A DNA stretch of 64,000 bases, from positions 62,001 through 126,000 of the forward strand of contig JAKUCV010004435.1 of NCBI GenBank assembly GCA_028386065.3, in the 5' to 3' direction. The notes under the pieces are model-generated. The model worked only from the letters and a program-made list of their open reading frames with translations, did no database searches and was not told the origin of the DNA. Shown piece after piece: positions 33,988 through 44,761 of the stretch. This DNA comes from Turnera subulata (Eukaryota > Streptophyta > Magnoliopsida > Malpighiales > Passifloraceae). Within the stretch, counting starts at the first letter, position 1; the number at the start of each line of letters is the position of its first letter. The translations under genes and the position numbers were made by a program.

Positions 33988-34079
33988 GGCTGTGATGATA
34001 AATGTTTTTCCCAGCTCATTATGAGACCTTCTTCAAGGTCTGGGAATATACTCCTTTTCCAACACATTTATCTGAGCTC
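33988..34079 (+). ncRNA. Box C/D-like structured RNA A (first locus)
   Basis: The C box GTGATGA (33992-33998) and D box CTGA (34072-34075) enclose a long hairpin. GATAAATGT (33997-34005) pairs perfectly with ACATTTATC (34064-34072). TTCCCAG pairs with CTGGGAA, and an AGACCTT/AAGGTCT hairpin is at the tip. A clear paralogue lies at 56027-56117 with a compensatory pair change in the outer helix. It sits in the same locus as two ordinary C/D snoRNAs and behind the same promoter. Unlike normal guides, the sequence next to the D box is paired, so it may not be a simple methylation guide. The class beyond C/D-like is not recognised. Confidence 0.68.
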
Positions 34080-34144
34080 TCTTTATGATTTTATAGCTTC
34101 TTTTTCTTGTTTCTTGTTTGTTTGGTTTTAGTTTTTTGCTATTT

Positions 34145-34234
34145 GTTCCCTGTGATGTTTATTGTATAATAGTAGTGGTATTACTGATCTTCCCATGATT
34201 AGAAAACCCTTTTTATCTCTTAATCTGAGGGAAC
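34145..34234 (+). ncRNA. Box C/D snoRNA B, probable 25S rRNA guide
   Basis: Terminal stem GTTCCC (34145-34150) / GGGAAC (34229-34234), C box GTGATGT (34152-34158), D box CTGA (34225-34228) and internal D' box CTGA (34184-34187). The 12-nt segment before D' (AGTAGTGGTATT, 34171-34182) is the complement of AATACCACTACT, which I recall as a conserved 25S/28S rRNA stretch. By the D+5 rule the modified base would be an A in that segment. The recall of the rRNA is from memory. It is absent from the second snoRNA locus. Confidence 0.85.
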
Positions 34235-34505
34235 CCTCCACTTTCTTATTTGTATGTATCCAATCTGCCTATGCTTTTTGTTTTTTGAGAGGTGGGTTTT
34301 GCTTGGTGTTCTTCTCTAATTGTTTATAACTTCAGTTTTTAATTGTTTTTTTTTATAGCGATTAAATTTAAAACATTGAAAAAGTGTCAATGGAGTGTTG
34401 GATTGTGTTACCCTTGAACATGTTCTTTGATATATTGATAATGACCTGTGTTAATTTTTTGCTTTGATTCAATGCAACGAATAAATAGATAGCAGTTTCG
34501 TTTTT

Positions 34506-34585
34506 GTTCCCAGTGATGTTTAAATTTGAACCATGCTAATGCTGATGCTTAATGGATGAAACTATTCTCTATTTGCTGAGGGAAC
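34506..34585 (+). ncRNA. Box C/D snoRNA C, 18S guide, snR53-like
   Basis: Terminal stem GTTCCC (34506-34511) / GGGAAC (34580-34585), C box GTGATGT (34513-34519), D' box CTGA (34542-34545), C' box TGGATGA (about 34552-34559) and D box CTGA (34576-34579). The 11 nt directly before D' (CCATGCTAATG, 34531-34541) are the perfect complement of the conserved 18S rRNA segment CATTAGCATGG. Five bases from D' the guide faces the A of CATTAGC, the position methylated in yeast by snR53 and in plants by its homologue. A paralogue with the same guide is at 56224-56308. Confidence 0.9.
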
Positions 34586-35481
34586 AGTTGATAAAATTCT
34601 TTGAGTTCAGTAATGTTCTTGTTTTGCTGGGCCATATTTTTTTGACAGCCTTCATTGTTTTCATGGAATGTCACTAAACCATAAAGGAATAAGAGATGAT
34701 CGTCTTTCCTATGTTTTTGAGTGCATGGATTGGTTGTATTGGGATGTGGGTGTAGGCTTTACCCCTCAATTGGATTGTTTATTTTCTTCTCAAAATTGTT
34801 TATTTTTCCCCCAAAATTGTTTACTGGTGGTCAAGTATCAATTGATCTTATTGAGTTGCAAAACTTCCATTTGCTCTGTTAACTGTTTCAGTCTCTGTAT
34901 GATTGCGTATCTGAACAATTCATGTTTACATAGATTGCAATGATGCAGTGATGGAAACAGTTAACAACAGAGACAAGAGCCGGGCTTTCCATCAGAACCG
35001 TAGTGGAAATTCAGTTTGGAAAAGATGAATTTTGAGAACTTGAAGGAATGGTGGCCTTTTGGCAAAGGAGAGAACAAATTGATGGTTGTTTTAATGTGTG
35101 TGACTTGTAAGCATCGTGAGAAAAGTCACACGGAAACTAAAACAATTAAATAAAAAGAACATTAAGATTCAGCCAAAAGATGATCAAAGATGAAATATGA
35201 ACCGAACAGAAATTAGGAGATTTTTTATCTGATTGGTGGACAGTATGTCACTTGCTTCCTAGGAATGGGAATGAGCTTACCATAAAGCCACATGATGAGC
35301 AATGCAAAAAGCCTCGCAAAGCAAGGACTGTAAAGAGAGAGATACTGAGTTAGAAAATGGGGACTAAACAATGGCTAATTGAGATTTCAAATTTGAAAGG
35401 AAAGTTTAGAGAAAGTGGGGGTTAGCCATTTTGTTTTTGGCTTCGCACCACTTATGTCAATAGGTTTTGAAAGACAACTCG
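34586..35481 (+). other. Downstream region of snoRNA locus 1, possible non-coding exon
   Basis: No further C/D pair was found. An acceptor-like AATGATGCAG near 34948 is followed by purine-rich sequence that could be a terminal exon of a non-coding snoRNA host transcript, but no ORF supports a coding host. The rest is spacer up to the Mutator-like element. Confidence 0.35.
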
Positions 35482-35490
35482 TAAAGTAGG
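35482..35490 (+). repeat. 9-bp target-site duplication TAAAGTAGG, left copy
   Basis: TAAAGTAGG at 35482-35490 recurs at 37522-37530, directly outside the terminal inverted repeats. Nine bases is the hallmark of Mutator-superfamily insertion. Confidence 0.95.
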
Positions 35491-35795
35491 GGGTTTTTGG
35501 TACACTTGGTACCCGACTTTCTTACGTTGGATCAATCTTGTACCTACAACTTTTCTTGAGACATTTATGTACCTGGAGTTTTAGCGGGCAGGTCAGTCAT
35601 GGGTCTCGGGCGGGACATGTGCTGACGTGGAAGCTGCCCAAAAATAGGATGCTGCCCGTTGATCAAAACGACGTCGTATTACTACAATACGACGTCCTTT
35701 AATGTCCACATGGCACAAACATGGGCCTCACTACTGTCCTAATCATTAATCCGGTTTCCTGCCCGGTTTTACCCGGTAGAAGTTCAACCCTACTC
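35491..35795 (+). repeat. Left terminal inverted repeat of MULE
   Basis: Begins GGGTTTTTGGTACACTTGG. It matches the reverse complement of the right end nearly base for base to about 35640, then more loosely through an ACGACGTCGT palindrome to a CCCGGTT...GTTCAACC block. Confidence 0.93.
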
Positions 35796-37221
35796 GAAAA
35801 ACCGTATCATTTAAAACCCAAATTTTTATTTTATTTTTTTGTTCTATATCTTTTTCTCTTTTGAACTTTATAATTTTCTTTTTTAAAAGGGGTAAAATTC
35901 TTTTTTTGTGTGTCCTTTCACTTCTTTGAATGTGCGGTGGTGGGAAGAGAGGATTACCATATTTTTATTCTCATTTTTTTATAAAAAAATTATAATTTAA
36001 AAATAAATATTAATTAATTTTTATGAATGGAAGAGAAATTAAAATTTTTTAAAGGAATAATTATTACTACTTATTATTTTTTATTAGAAAGAAATAAATT
36101 ATCAACATAAATCACCAAAATTTTTAAAAATCATTAGAAAGGGAAACTTTGACTAATTATTAATTAACAAATTCTTGGATTAAAAAGGTATACGATGCCG
36201 TTTGAAATTTTCTATAACTAATAGTAAAAATAATGAACAAAAATAAACCCTAACCCTCCCCTCTCTCTTTCCTTAACCTCACAACCATTACTGCAGTGAT
36301 CGTCACCACCACCACCAAATGGAAAAAAAAATCCCAATTGAAAAAACCACCACCACCACCACCCATCAAAGTGTGCCCTTCCACAACCGATTATAGAACC
36401 AAACAATTTCGCCCGTTTCACAACTCGGCCAATCCCGAGATTTGCAGTAACCCAATGCCGCCATGACACAGCCCACAACCACCACGAACAACCACCGATA
36501 GCCCAATAGAGCCAACTCCCCGACTACTAAGTACAGTACCATCGTCGTATTTCGCGGCGCCAACAAACATCCAATCAACCAAACAACAAAACCCAGAGAG
36601 GAGAAAGCGAATCGAGATAAGAGAAGATGAGAGGTAGCCGGCGTGACTTACTCGACGACGGCGAACGTTCGTGCTCTCCTCTCAGGTTCCCGCAGACAGA
36701 GGAAGTCAAGACAGCCTTAGACCTTCACGCATCCACCCCGGGTTCTCCTTGCACCAAATTATATTCTTGCTGGTGGCGATAGTTGCAAGCACAGAGGGGA
36801 GTGGAAAAGGGGATGAACAAGGTGGGGGAGATGCTGTGGTGGTGCTTGGGCATTGGTGGTGGTGCTTGGTGAAGAAAAGGGTGACGACGTCGTTTGTGTA
36901 ATATATGAGATTAGGTTTGGAAGGAGAATAAAATTTCCTTCTCAATCCCACGGAGACTGTATTGATAATTTAATATGGGTATTCTTATTTTATTCTTATT
37001 TTTAGTTGGGTTTGTTGATTTTGAGGTTTACAAATTTTTTTTTTTTGACGAATGAGGTTTACAAATTTGAACATAAGAGAAAAAAAGATATGTGATGCTA
37101 TTAATTAATTAATTAATGGTCTAATTAATTAGTCAAAATTTCCTTAATGATTTGAACATAAGAAAAAAAAATATGGGATGATATTAATGAATTAATATTT
37201 AATAGATTTTTAGGGGATGTT

Positions 37222-37521
37222 GTCGGGTCATTTATTTCTTTGGTTGAACCTCTTAAACCGGATAGAACCGGGTAGGAATGTGTGGGATTCACATTTGACA
37301 CGTGGATAAGAAAACGACGTCGTATCATGACGAAACGGCGTCGTTTTGAGCAAAGGGCTGCCCCCCAATTTCGGGCAGCTTCCACGTCAGCACATGCCCC
37401 GCCCGAGACCCATGACTGACCTGCCCGCTAAAACTCCAGGTACATAAATGTCTCGAGGAAAGTTGTAGGTACACGATTGACCCAACGTAAGAAAGTCGGG
37501 TACCAATTGTACCAAAAAACC
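37222..37521 (-). repeat. Right terminal inverted repeat of MULE
   Basis: The reverse complement begins GGTTTTTTGGTACAATTGG and follows the left repeat. Confidence 0.93.
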
Positions 37522-37530
37522 TAAAGTAGG

Positions 37531-37870
37531 CTTGGCACCAATCCGTAAGGAAATTAGTAGGTATGGGCAAAGAATTTTCAACCTGTTCAGTAGTGGGCCA
37601 GGCCAAACCTGGCACAATTATAAATGGGTTGAGTACGACATGATTATTAAATAGGTCGGTTCGAGATAACTCGGCACCAATCCGCTATAAAATTAGTAGG
37701 TATGAGGCAAAGAATTTTCAACCTGTTTAGTTGGGGTGGCACAACTATAAATGGGTTGGATACGACATGATTATTAAAGAAGTTGGGTCGTTTTGGAGAA
37801 TTAAAACACGTTTACTTGTTCAGCCCGACACGACAACACGAATTGCTAGATCTACCTTCAAGAGACATCA
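37531..37870. repeat. Degenerate duplicated repeat, CGGGTT class
   Basis: Two imperfect copies of a unit starting GGCACCAATCCG and running through AAATTAGTAGGTATG, AAGAATTTTCAACCTGTT and AAATGGGTTG...ACGACATGATTATTAAA (about 37535-37655 and 37671-37780). It ends with AGCCCGACACGACAACACGA, related to the repeat at 18890-19480. The MULE inserted at its left edge. Confidence 0.75.
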
Positions 37871-37989
37871 ATGGACCCAGACTAATTTAGATCGGAATCG
37901 TAAAGGTTGGTGTGACACGTAGAGTGTTGTGGAAACAATTTATTTCCACTTGATGCCTCTGGTGTTGAAAGGTGTGGATTAGCTGCTGA

Positions 37990-38240
37990 CAATGAACCAA
38001 ATGACTCTACTTTGTGGCATTTAAGATACTAAGAACCCGGTTCAATATTGAAGAACTAAACACATTGAAATTAGGCATTACTTTATTTGAGATTATATGC
38101 TTAAGAAGAGTATAATGCTTGATTTTGTCCAAACTGAAAGGCAATTAGCAAATATATTTACTAAGCCATTGAAGGAGGACCAGTTCAACAATATTCTGCT
38201 CGAATTGGGCATGTATTATCCTCCTCAAATCGACAAATGA
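37990..38240 (+). pseudogene. Copia RNase H C-terminal remnant
   Basis: Reads NPVQY, a stop, then RTKHIEIRHYFIRDYM, ERQLANIFTKPLKEDQF and NNILLELGMYYP to TGA near 38240. This is the standard end of copia pol (TKHIDIRHHFIRD and ADIFTKPL motifs). Upstream the frame is broken by stops. Confidence 0.88.
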
Positions 38241-40320
38241 ATCAGGTTACATCTTTCCTTATTTATTGTTGCAGCATGCATCACATTCACACACATCACT
38301 AGGCATAGTTTTTGGGTTGTGATGATAAGTCAAAGTAAAGTGCTCATATGATCATCAATCTAGTATTCCAAAAGAGGAAAGAAAAAGAGGTGAAGAAGAG
38401 CCTAGCATTCGTTGAGTGAAAACTAGGCATGGTCCATGGGTTTCTGAAAAAGAAAAATATTTTTAATGGAAGGATGTGATTTCGGTGAGAGGATGCAATT
38501 TGCAAAAGGACTTTAATGATCATCAATCGAGGATGCTAAAAGAGGAAGGAAAAAGAAAGTGTATTGGCATGACAAAAATTGTTGGATGAAAATAAGCAAG
38601 TGCTATGGTTTTTGGAAAAAGCAAAAATTTGATTTGAAGAAAGAGTGTGGATTCGGTTAGAGGGAAATTAGCTGCTAAAGTTTTTTTTGTAGGAAAGTGT
38701 GAAAAGCTGAGTAGAAGTAAGAAGAAAACATGGGGAGATGAAGAGAAAAGCTGGAGGACATGGATCCTAGAAAAGCGGAACCTAGGGCGGCTTGTCAGAA
38801 AAAGAGCCCCAAGCATGGCAACTCTTTATTATCCACCGGGTTTTTCTCTCTTCCATTACCCAGATTCTAAACCTTTAGCTAAAATACTTAACCCATTTTC
38901 CTTACTTATTCCCACTAACCTACAGTTACTAATTTTAAATTCCATTCATTCAAAGTAACTGTCATATTCCCATTAATTAGTCATTAATATGGGAAAAATG
39001 AGTGATACTTCAAAAACCCCCATAAGGAAAGAGAGTGAAAATTCTACAAAAACCCTCAACCGATCTTCATACTTAAAACTCTCACTTTCAATTCAACCAC
39101 CAGAGCTCCAAAATGTAAAAACTTTTCTACTCCAAACACAAAAGAGCCTCAATCTAGTCCTCACTAAAGAAAATAAAACTTTGCAGCGTTGCAGGTCTTC
39201 AATCGATATGGCAGCATCGGTGCCAAATCCACCTGCAATTCAAGATGAACCTCGAGAGCACCTTGTTAACCTAGAGAATTGACAAAATCGACCACTTGAG
39301 CTCAAAACCACTGTAGAAAAGGTTGTCTCACCATCAATGATATTATGAGAAAGTACATAATTCCAAAAGATGAAAAAGACCTGATTGGTTTCTTTGTTGA
39401 AAAGAGAAGAAATATGGCAATTGCTCTTACACCTTCACCTTTGTTGGAACAATTTTTGAGAGAATATGAGGAGAATCTTGGTGTTCCTGAGCAAAGAAGG
39501 ATGTTGTTTGGTAAAGCTAACAAGACTAGCTCATCCAAGGATGTAAGAGTTGAGACATTAACTGAGGAAGTGAAGGATGTAAATGAGGAGATTTTGGAAA
39601 TCAATGGGATGATTACTAAGCTGATGGATATGCAGAAGGCACAATTGGACTTGCTTGTGACCCACTTTCGTCCGGATGCTAATATGTTCTTTGCCTCGAA
39701 TTCCTCCTTTGAGAAGGATGCTACTAATGATGAATCCAATGAGTAACCTTCCTGTTCAGATCTAATGCCCAATTAGGATCATGCATTTTCATCTCTAGAC
39801 TCATATTGCATCATGTTTGATTTCGGCTTATGCTTTGCTTTAAATATTCTGGATATTTCAGTTCTGCTTTGGTTCTGGCATTGCTGATGCCAGATCGTTG
39901 GGTTACCTGCTGAACTGCTTATGTTTTATATCAATGCTATTTGTACTATCTTGCTGCAGTTTATTGGTTGATCTTTCTGCAGGATATGATATTTTCCTCC
40001 CTTGTGTACATCTTTGGTGATGCCAAAAGGGGGAGAAAAGTAAGAGTGTATGAAAAACACACAATGATGATGGTTATTGGTTGATATCAACTTGTGATTA
40101 CATAATATTTAATTATTGTGTTTGATATTGATTAGTTGTGATTATTGCACTAACTTATCTCTGTTCCTCTAACGATTTATGCTTACTTTGGAAAAATCTT
40201 TAAGATAGGGAGAGCATAGACTAAGGGGGATTGTCATAGCTTGAGGGGGAGCTTAAATCTTTAATCATTTTAAACCCTCACATACTTGTGTTTTTTATAT
40301 ATGTTTGTCATCATAAAAAA
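38240..40320 (+). other. Post-pol region of Sire-like element (env-like region position)
   Basis: It lies between pol and the polypurine tract. ORFs at 38989-39282 and 39345-39746 encode Ser/Lys-rich and coiled-coil-like sequences (VRVETLTEEVKDVNEEILEI). No signal peptide or membrane segment is obvious in them. In Sire-type elements this position holds an extra env-like or coiled-coil ORF. Here it is decayed and its function is unknown. Confidence 0.55.
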
Positions 40321-40630
40321 GGGGGAGAATGTTGGGTTAAGGTACTTAACATGTGCATTAGTGATTAATTAATTAGCCAATTAGTGTTAATTAATAGTAT
40401 AATCTAATTACCTAACCATATACTTAAGTGATTTTGATTAATGACAAACTAAGCCTATGAATATTTTAAACCACCACCAAACCCTTGAATTAAATAATGA
40501 AATCATATTTTATAAGGTTTGAGGTTACTGGGATTGGTGTGTGTGCTAATAGGTATTATTTTATTAAGCCTAAGTCTTAGGTATTATTTTTACTAAGCCT
40601 AAGTCACTTTCATGCCCATGGACCACAATG

Positions 40631-41200
40631 ACTTTCTTACAACTTTGAGGCATATGTTGGAGAGGCTCCTATACCCTATGAACCAGAATTTCAGCATGAT
40701 TCAACTTAGAAAATGTTTATCTATTGATCTGGGTAGAATCTACAAAGATTTATCTCAATTTAACCCAAATCTAGGAGCATTAAACCTAGGGATCTGTCCA
40801 GAATTTCCAGAAGCTGCTGATTTTCTTGAAAGTTTGAGCCAATTGTTGTAGGCGCTCCCATAGTCTGTAAACCTGGTTCCCAGTATGAATCAACTTAGAA
40901 AATATTTAACTAATGATCTGGGCAGGTTTCACAACGGATAGATTCAAATATGATCTTCCTAGGATCTCCAAACCTAGGTGTCGGGTCAGTCTGTGTTGAC
41001 TTTCTTGCACTTTGAGGCCACTGGTTATAGGCGCTCCTAAGTGCATAAAGCTTGTGAGTTTGCTTCTTTCCACTCTACAGGTGTTCGTCTAAAGGACTGC
41101 AATGCTCTCTCAACGACTATATTCGATTCAGTCCAACCTAAGAGAATCAAAACTAGGTATTGGCTCAGCTAGTGCAGACCACTTTTTGGAAACGGGCAGA
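40631..41200 (+). repeat. Degenerate tandem repeats (about 180-190 bp) within the LTR
   Basis: Three blocks near 40631, 40820 and 41000 share GA(C/T)TTTCTTG, CTTTGAGGC, a GGCGCTCC core, ATGAxTCAACTTAGAAAAT and CTxATGATCTGGG. They are spaced about 190 and 180 bp apart. Confidence 0.75.
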
Positions 41201-41223
41201 GTGACAATTTGGCATCAACCATG

Positions 41224-44200
41224 TGTGAATACCCGACCCAAAACCACTTGGGCCTATTCACCTAATCCTTTTGACCTTCTTCTTCGGGTCAATCCCATAA
41301 CATTGGAGTCGCCACCCAAGTTTTATTAAGCACAAAACTTGGGAAAAACCTTAACATGATTCCTTTAGGCTACATGGTCATGACGAACCAAAGTTATAGG
41401 ATCGAGGGTTCGTCACATATGGGAAGTTGTTAGGCACCCATCCGTGTTGGGTCAAGACTATGTACAATTATGAAACGCAAGTGTGCCTGGTGCAAGTGTG
41501 CAGGTGTGGAAAGTAAAGAGAAGGGGAGAAGAAGAAGATTTGGCTTGCATCCCGTTATAAGACCGAGATTACCTATGTACCCGAGTGATCGGGGTCAAAG
41601 CCACGTAGTTCTAAACATGGCACAAATCGGCCACTTACATCATCAAAAGCATCAGTATATAATCAACAAAGATCAATCAAAAGAGAGGGTTTAGTGTTAC
41701 CTCTTGTAGCTGTCACGCCCCGTCCATACGTGACCGGCCAGGTGCCTTACGCATCACTTAGCATGACACAGGGCACCCAAAGGCCTACATCAACGATGGG
41801 CAGAAGCTAGCCCGACGGGCAAAACAATTATTGCGCAACTAAGATCAATAGAAACATCATCGGTCGGATCATAAAACCGTACCAAAGCATCCAGCTTACA
41901 TTACACAGATTACATACAACATAGTTAGGGCACTACAAGTGTTCTTGTGCTAGTTATTCTTATAACACAAAGTCTAGCTAGAATCAGGTTTGGCTAAGTA
42001 CCCATCGTCTAACCAACGAGTCTCTCGAGCCTTCCCTCACCAAGCTGATCAACTCCTTGCCCTGAAAGGGGAATGGAAAGAGAGAGAGAGGGGAGGGTGG
42101 GGGGTGAGTCCACAGACTCAATAAGCAGGTGATCAAACAAGCAACAGCAATAACACATACAAGTAGTAACAACAACCAACAGCTTCTCATCAATCCACCG
42201 TGAACAGCCCACGGGTAGGCTATAGTGGGGTTGTACTAGGCCTACCTGTGTGGTCTGGTAACCTTGCCAATGATGTTACTTCTTAGCCAACAGCCCCACG
42301 TATGAGGCACAACAGATTGGCTACCAAAACCACACACGGCACCAAGCACAACACCACCATCATCTCATAGACCAAGCAGCCTAGGAGCACTGCAAGGTTC
42401 ATCATCAATATCATCTTATGCAGGTGTTATGATGAAAATGTAATGCATGAAATGCACAGCCCGAATATCAAACTCGTCAACAAGCCAAGGCATCATCATC
42501 TTATCATCAACATCTCACCATTAGTGCCATCAACAAGCAGATTGGGTCATTAACCAACAAGCAGCATCATCAACCATTACAAGCATGACAACCCAACTTA
42601 CACAGAATTAGGCCTCACTAGGCCCTTCACCTTCTCTTGGTGCTCCTTGGGTTTTAGCACCTGCCACACACAAGCATACATCAATATATAGCACATTAAC
42701 ACATACATGAAGTAGGAACTCGTACAAGTTAGCCTACACACTCATTAGCCTAGTTAAACTAATCGGTTGACACCAATGCATATATTGGCACGCCAACACC
42801 GACCATCTGCCCTAACCAAGTGCAGTAGCATAATTACTCAAGCACTTGTTAGACCTACAAGCCATCAGGTTCTCCTTTCCAGGCCAATCAAGCACTAGAA
42901 GGTCCATTTGACCATCAGCAGGAGCAATTTTGTGCACCAGGTGCACCAATTGGCCTCTTGCGGGTCAATTGTGCTTCAATTCCACCAGCCAACGCCTCTA
43001 ACCTTCATACTGTCCATCCTCAAGCCAACATCCAACAATAAAACCAAATACTCCTCATAAAATCGAATTAGTGTACTGTCCAAGCCAACAGCACACCAAG
43101 CAAGCCAAACAAATGCAAAGACCCTTTAGAATTCCAACCCAAATCACTTACCTCCTTCCTTTGTGTGCTAGTTGCTTGAGAAAGCTTGGAGGGTGGCTGA
43201 GTCTTTCCTCTCCTGTGCCTCTCACGTTTTTGGCAGAAAATGGGTAATAGATGGCTATCACGAATCTGGGCAGAAAAGGGAAAATAGATGTCTGCTTGCC
43301 CCCTTTTAAAGCACATGCTAACAGCTGAGTCAGCAGCCACTTGTCAGCCCCTTAGCTTGTAGCAGTTTAGTTAGCTGCCACCTACCAGCCCTTTGCCTCA
43401 GAACCTGCCACCATGCCATATTTCTCTCCACCTCTTGCTTTGCATGCACCTGTGGTCCCAAGCACCCAAGCCAGCTCGCCCCAGCTTAACCCACACTTAA
43501 TACTAGTCTTAATTCCCCTGAATACTTAGCACAACTTAATCGGAGATTAGGACTAATTAATCCATACGCCCAATTGCTGGCCAATTCAAACCAATTGGGA
43601 TCAGCTCTCATTCCAGCACCCTACTTCATCAAGTAAATACATTGTTCCTCAACTTTGAGGGGTTTCACAGTAGCCCTCCTCTAGCTCCTTGTAATGGGTT
43701 GAGTTCTACACCCACCTTCTTGCCGTTTCTATGCTCTATGGTTGATCCTCTTCTTGACCTCTCCTTGATGAACCACTGCTAATGTCTCCCACGAAAATCC
43801 TCCGGAGTTTCTACCTAAAGAATGTGTTTCTAGGCTTGGAGGAGTAGAGTTTCTCCAAGCACTCAAGGCTTATAGATCTGTATGTGAGAAAAAATGTGTG
43901 ATCCCTCAGAATGTATGTGAGGGGTCCTATTTATAGTGTTCTGGAAAGCCTAGGGGCGTGGACCTACTTAATGGTGAAGATTATGCCCGAAAATCTGGTC
44001 CAAAACCGCGTAGGATTGAATTAGGAACAAAATCGGTGAAAATCAGAGATTCTGGGTACCTATGACCGCCGCTGCCGGCGGTCATGTGGAGATGACCGCC
44101 AACACCTGGCGATCGTCGCGAGAGGACCACCGGTCACCCCGCGTGTCATCCGTTCTTTCCTTTTTCGGCCTCCAATCCGCCTAATTTAGCCCTGATTTGA

Positions 44201-44761
44201 TCCTATCGCAATTAACCCCTAATTGACCCAGAATTACTCAATTACTTGATTATCACTCCCCCCAAATCATTCCATAACAAATTGATTACACCTTAATGCC
44301 TATTTCATACTAAATCATACCAAAAACAACATTTCTACATAAATGACGATTTAGCTCTGATTTTTCACGAAAATCAGAGCTAAAATTATCCTACAAGAAA
44401 TGTGTTAATGGGCTGGATAAACTCTGGAAAATCCATTTTCTTGGGCCCTTAATACCCATTCCTAGCCCAAAATTACATCAACTCAATATAATTGGGTTAA
44501 AAACAACTAAAAAAGCCCAAGTAATACAATGAAATGTATTTTAATATGAATAAACCTTATTATATAAGATTAAATCATCTTATTAATCCTAAGGTTTTAG
44601 ATGCACAAAGGTTTAGATTACCAAAATACATTAATTCTACTAAATTAAATTCTTATTATATCTTAACTCAAAATCAGATTATCTCACTAACCTCGAGTTA
44701 GACATGTTTTTTGAAATTTAGTTTTAGTAAAATATTCGTGGGTCAAATTTGGGTGTTCACA
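41224..44761 (-). mobile_element. Solo LTR of family X, second copy, itself interrupted
   Basis: The reverse complement of the 12356-13918 LTR. The left end is TGTGAATACCCGACCC (41224) and the right end GGGTGTTCACA (44761), with a 5-bp duplication CCATG at 41219-41223 and 44762-44766. It is about 1574 bp without the nested insert at 41711-43669. It is inserted in the Sire-like 3' LTR. No coding remains. Confidence 0.95.
41711..43669 (-). mobile_element. Solo LTR (1959 bp), a third family, nested in family X LTR
   Basis: On the plus strand it runs TGTCACGCCCCG...GGGGTTTCACA, flanked by GTAGC at 41706-41710 and 43670-43674. The sister family X copy has the uninterrupted site (GGGCTACAAGAGG at about 13434-13446), which proves the boundaries. 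The minus strand is preferred because LTRs usually end GGGGCGTGACA. No retroelement domain was found. Confidence 0.93.

Larger units (their letters stand above)
35491..37521. mobile_element. Non-autonomous Mutator-like element (MULE)
   Basis: A 2031-bp element with long terminal inverted repeats (about 300 bp; outer about 150 bp nearly identical) and a 9-bp duplication. No transposase is seen. The interior has an AT-rich part (35820-36230) and a C/A-rich part (36240-36720) with short open stretches. One of these, from ATG at about 36627 (MRGSRRDLLDDGERSCSPLR), looks gene-like but is short. A captured host fragment (Pack-MULE) is possible but not shown. Confidence 0.93.

Noticed and set aside
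37125..37617. Minus-strand ORFs across the MULE right end
   Set aside because: They run through the terminal inverted repeat and its flank, with no protein domain.
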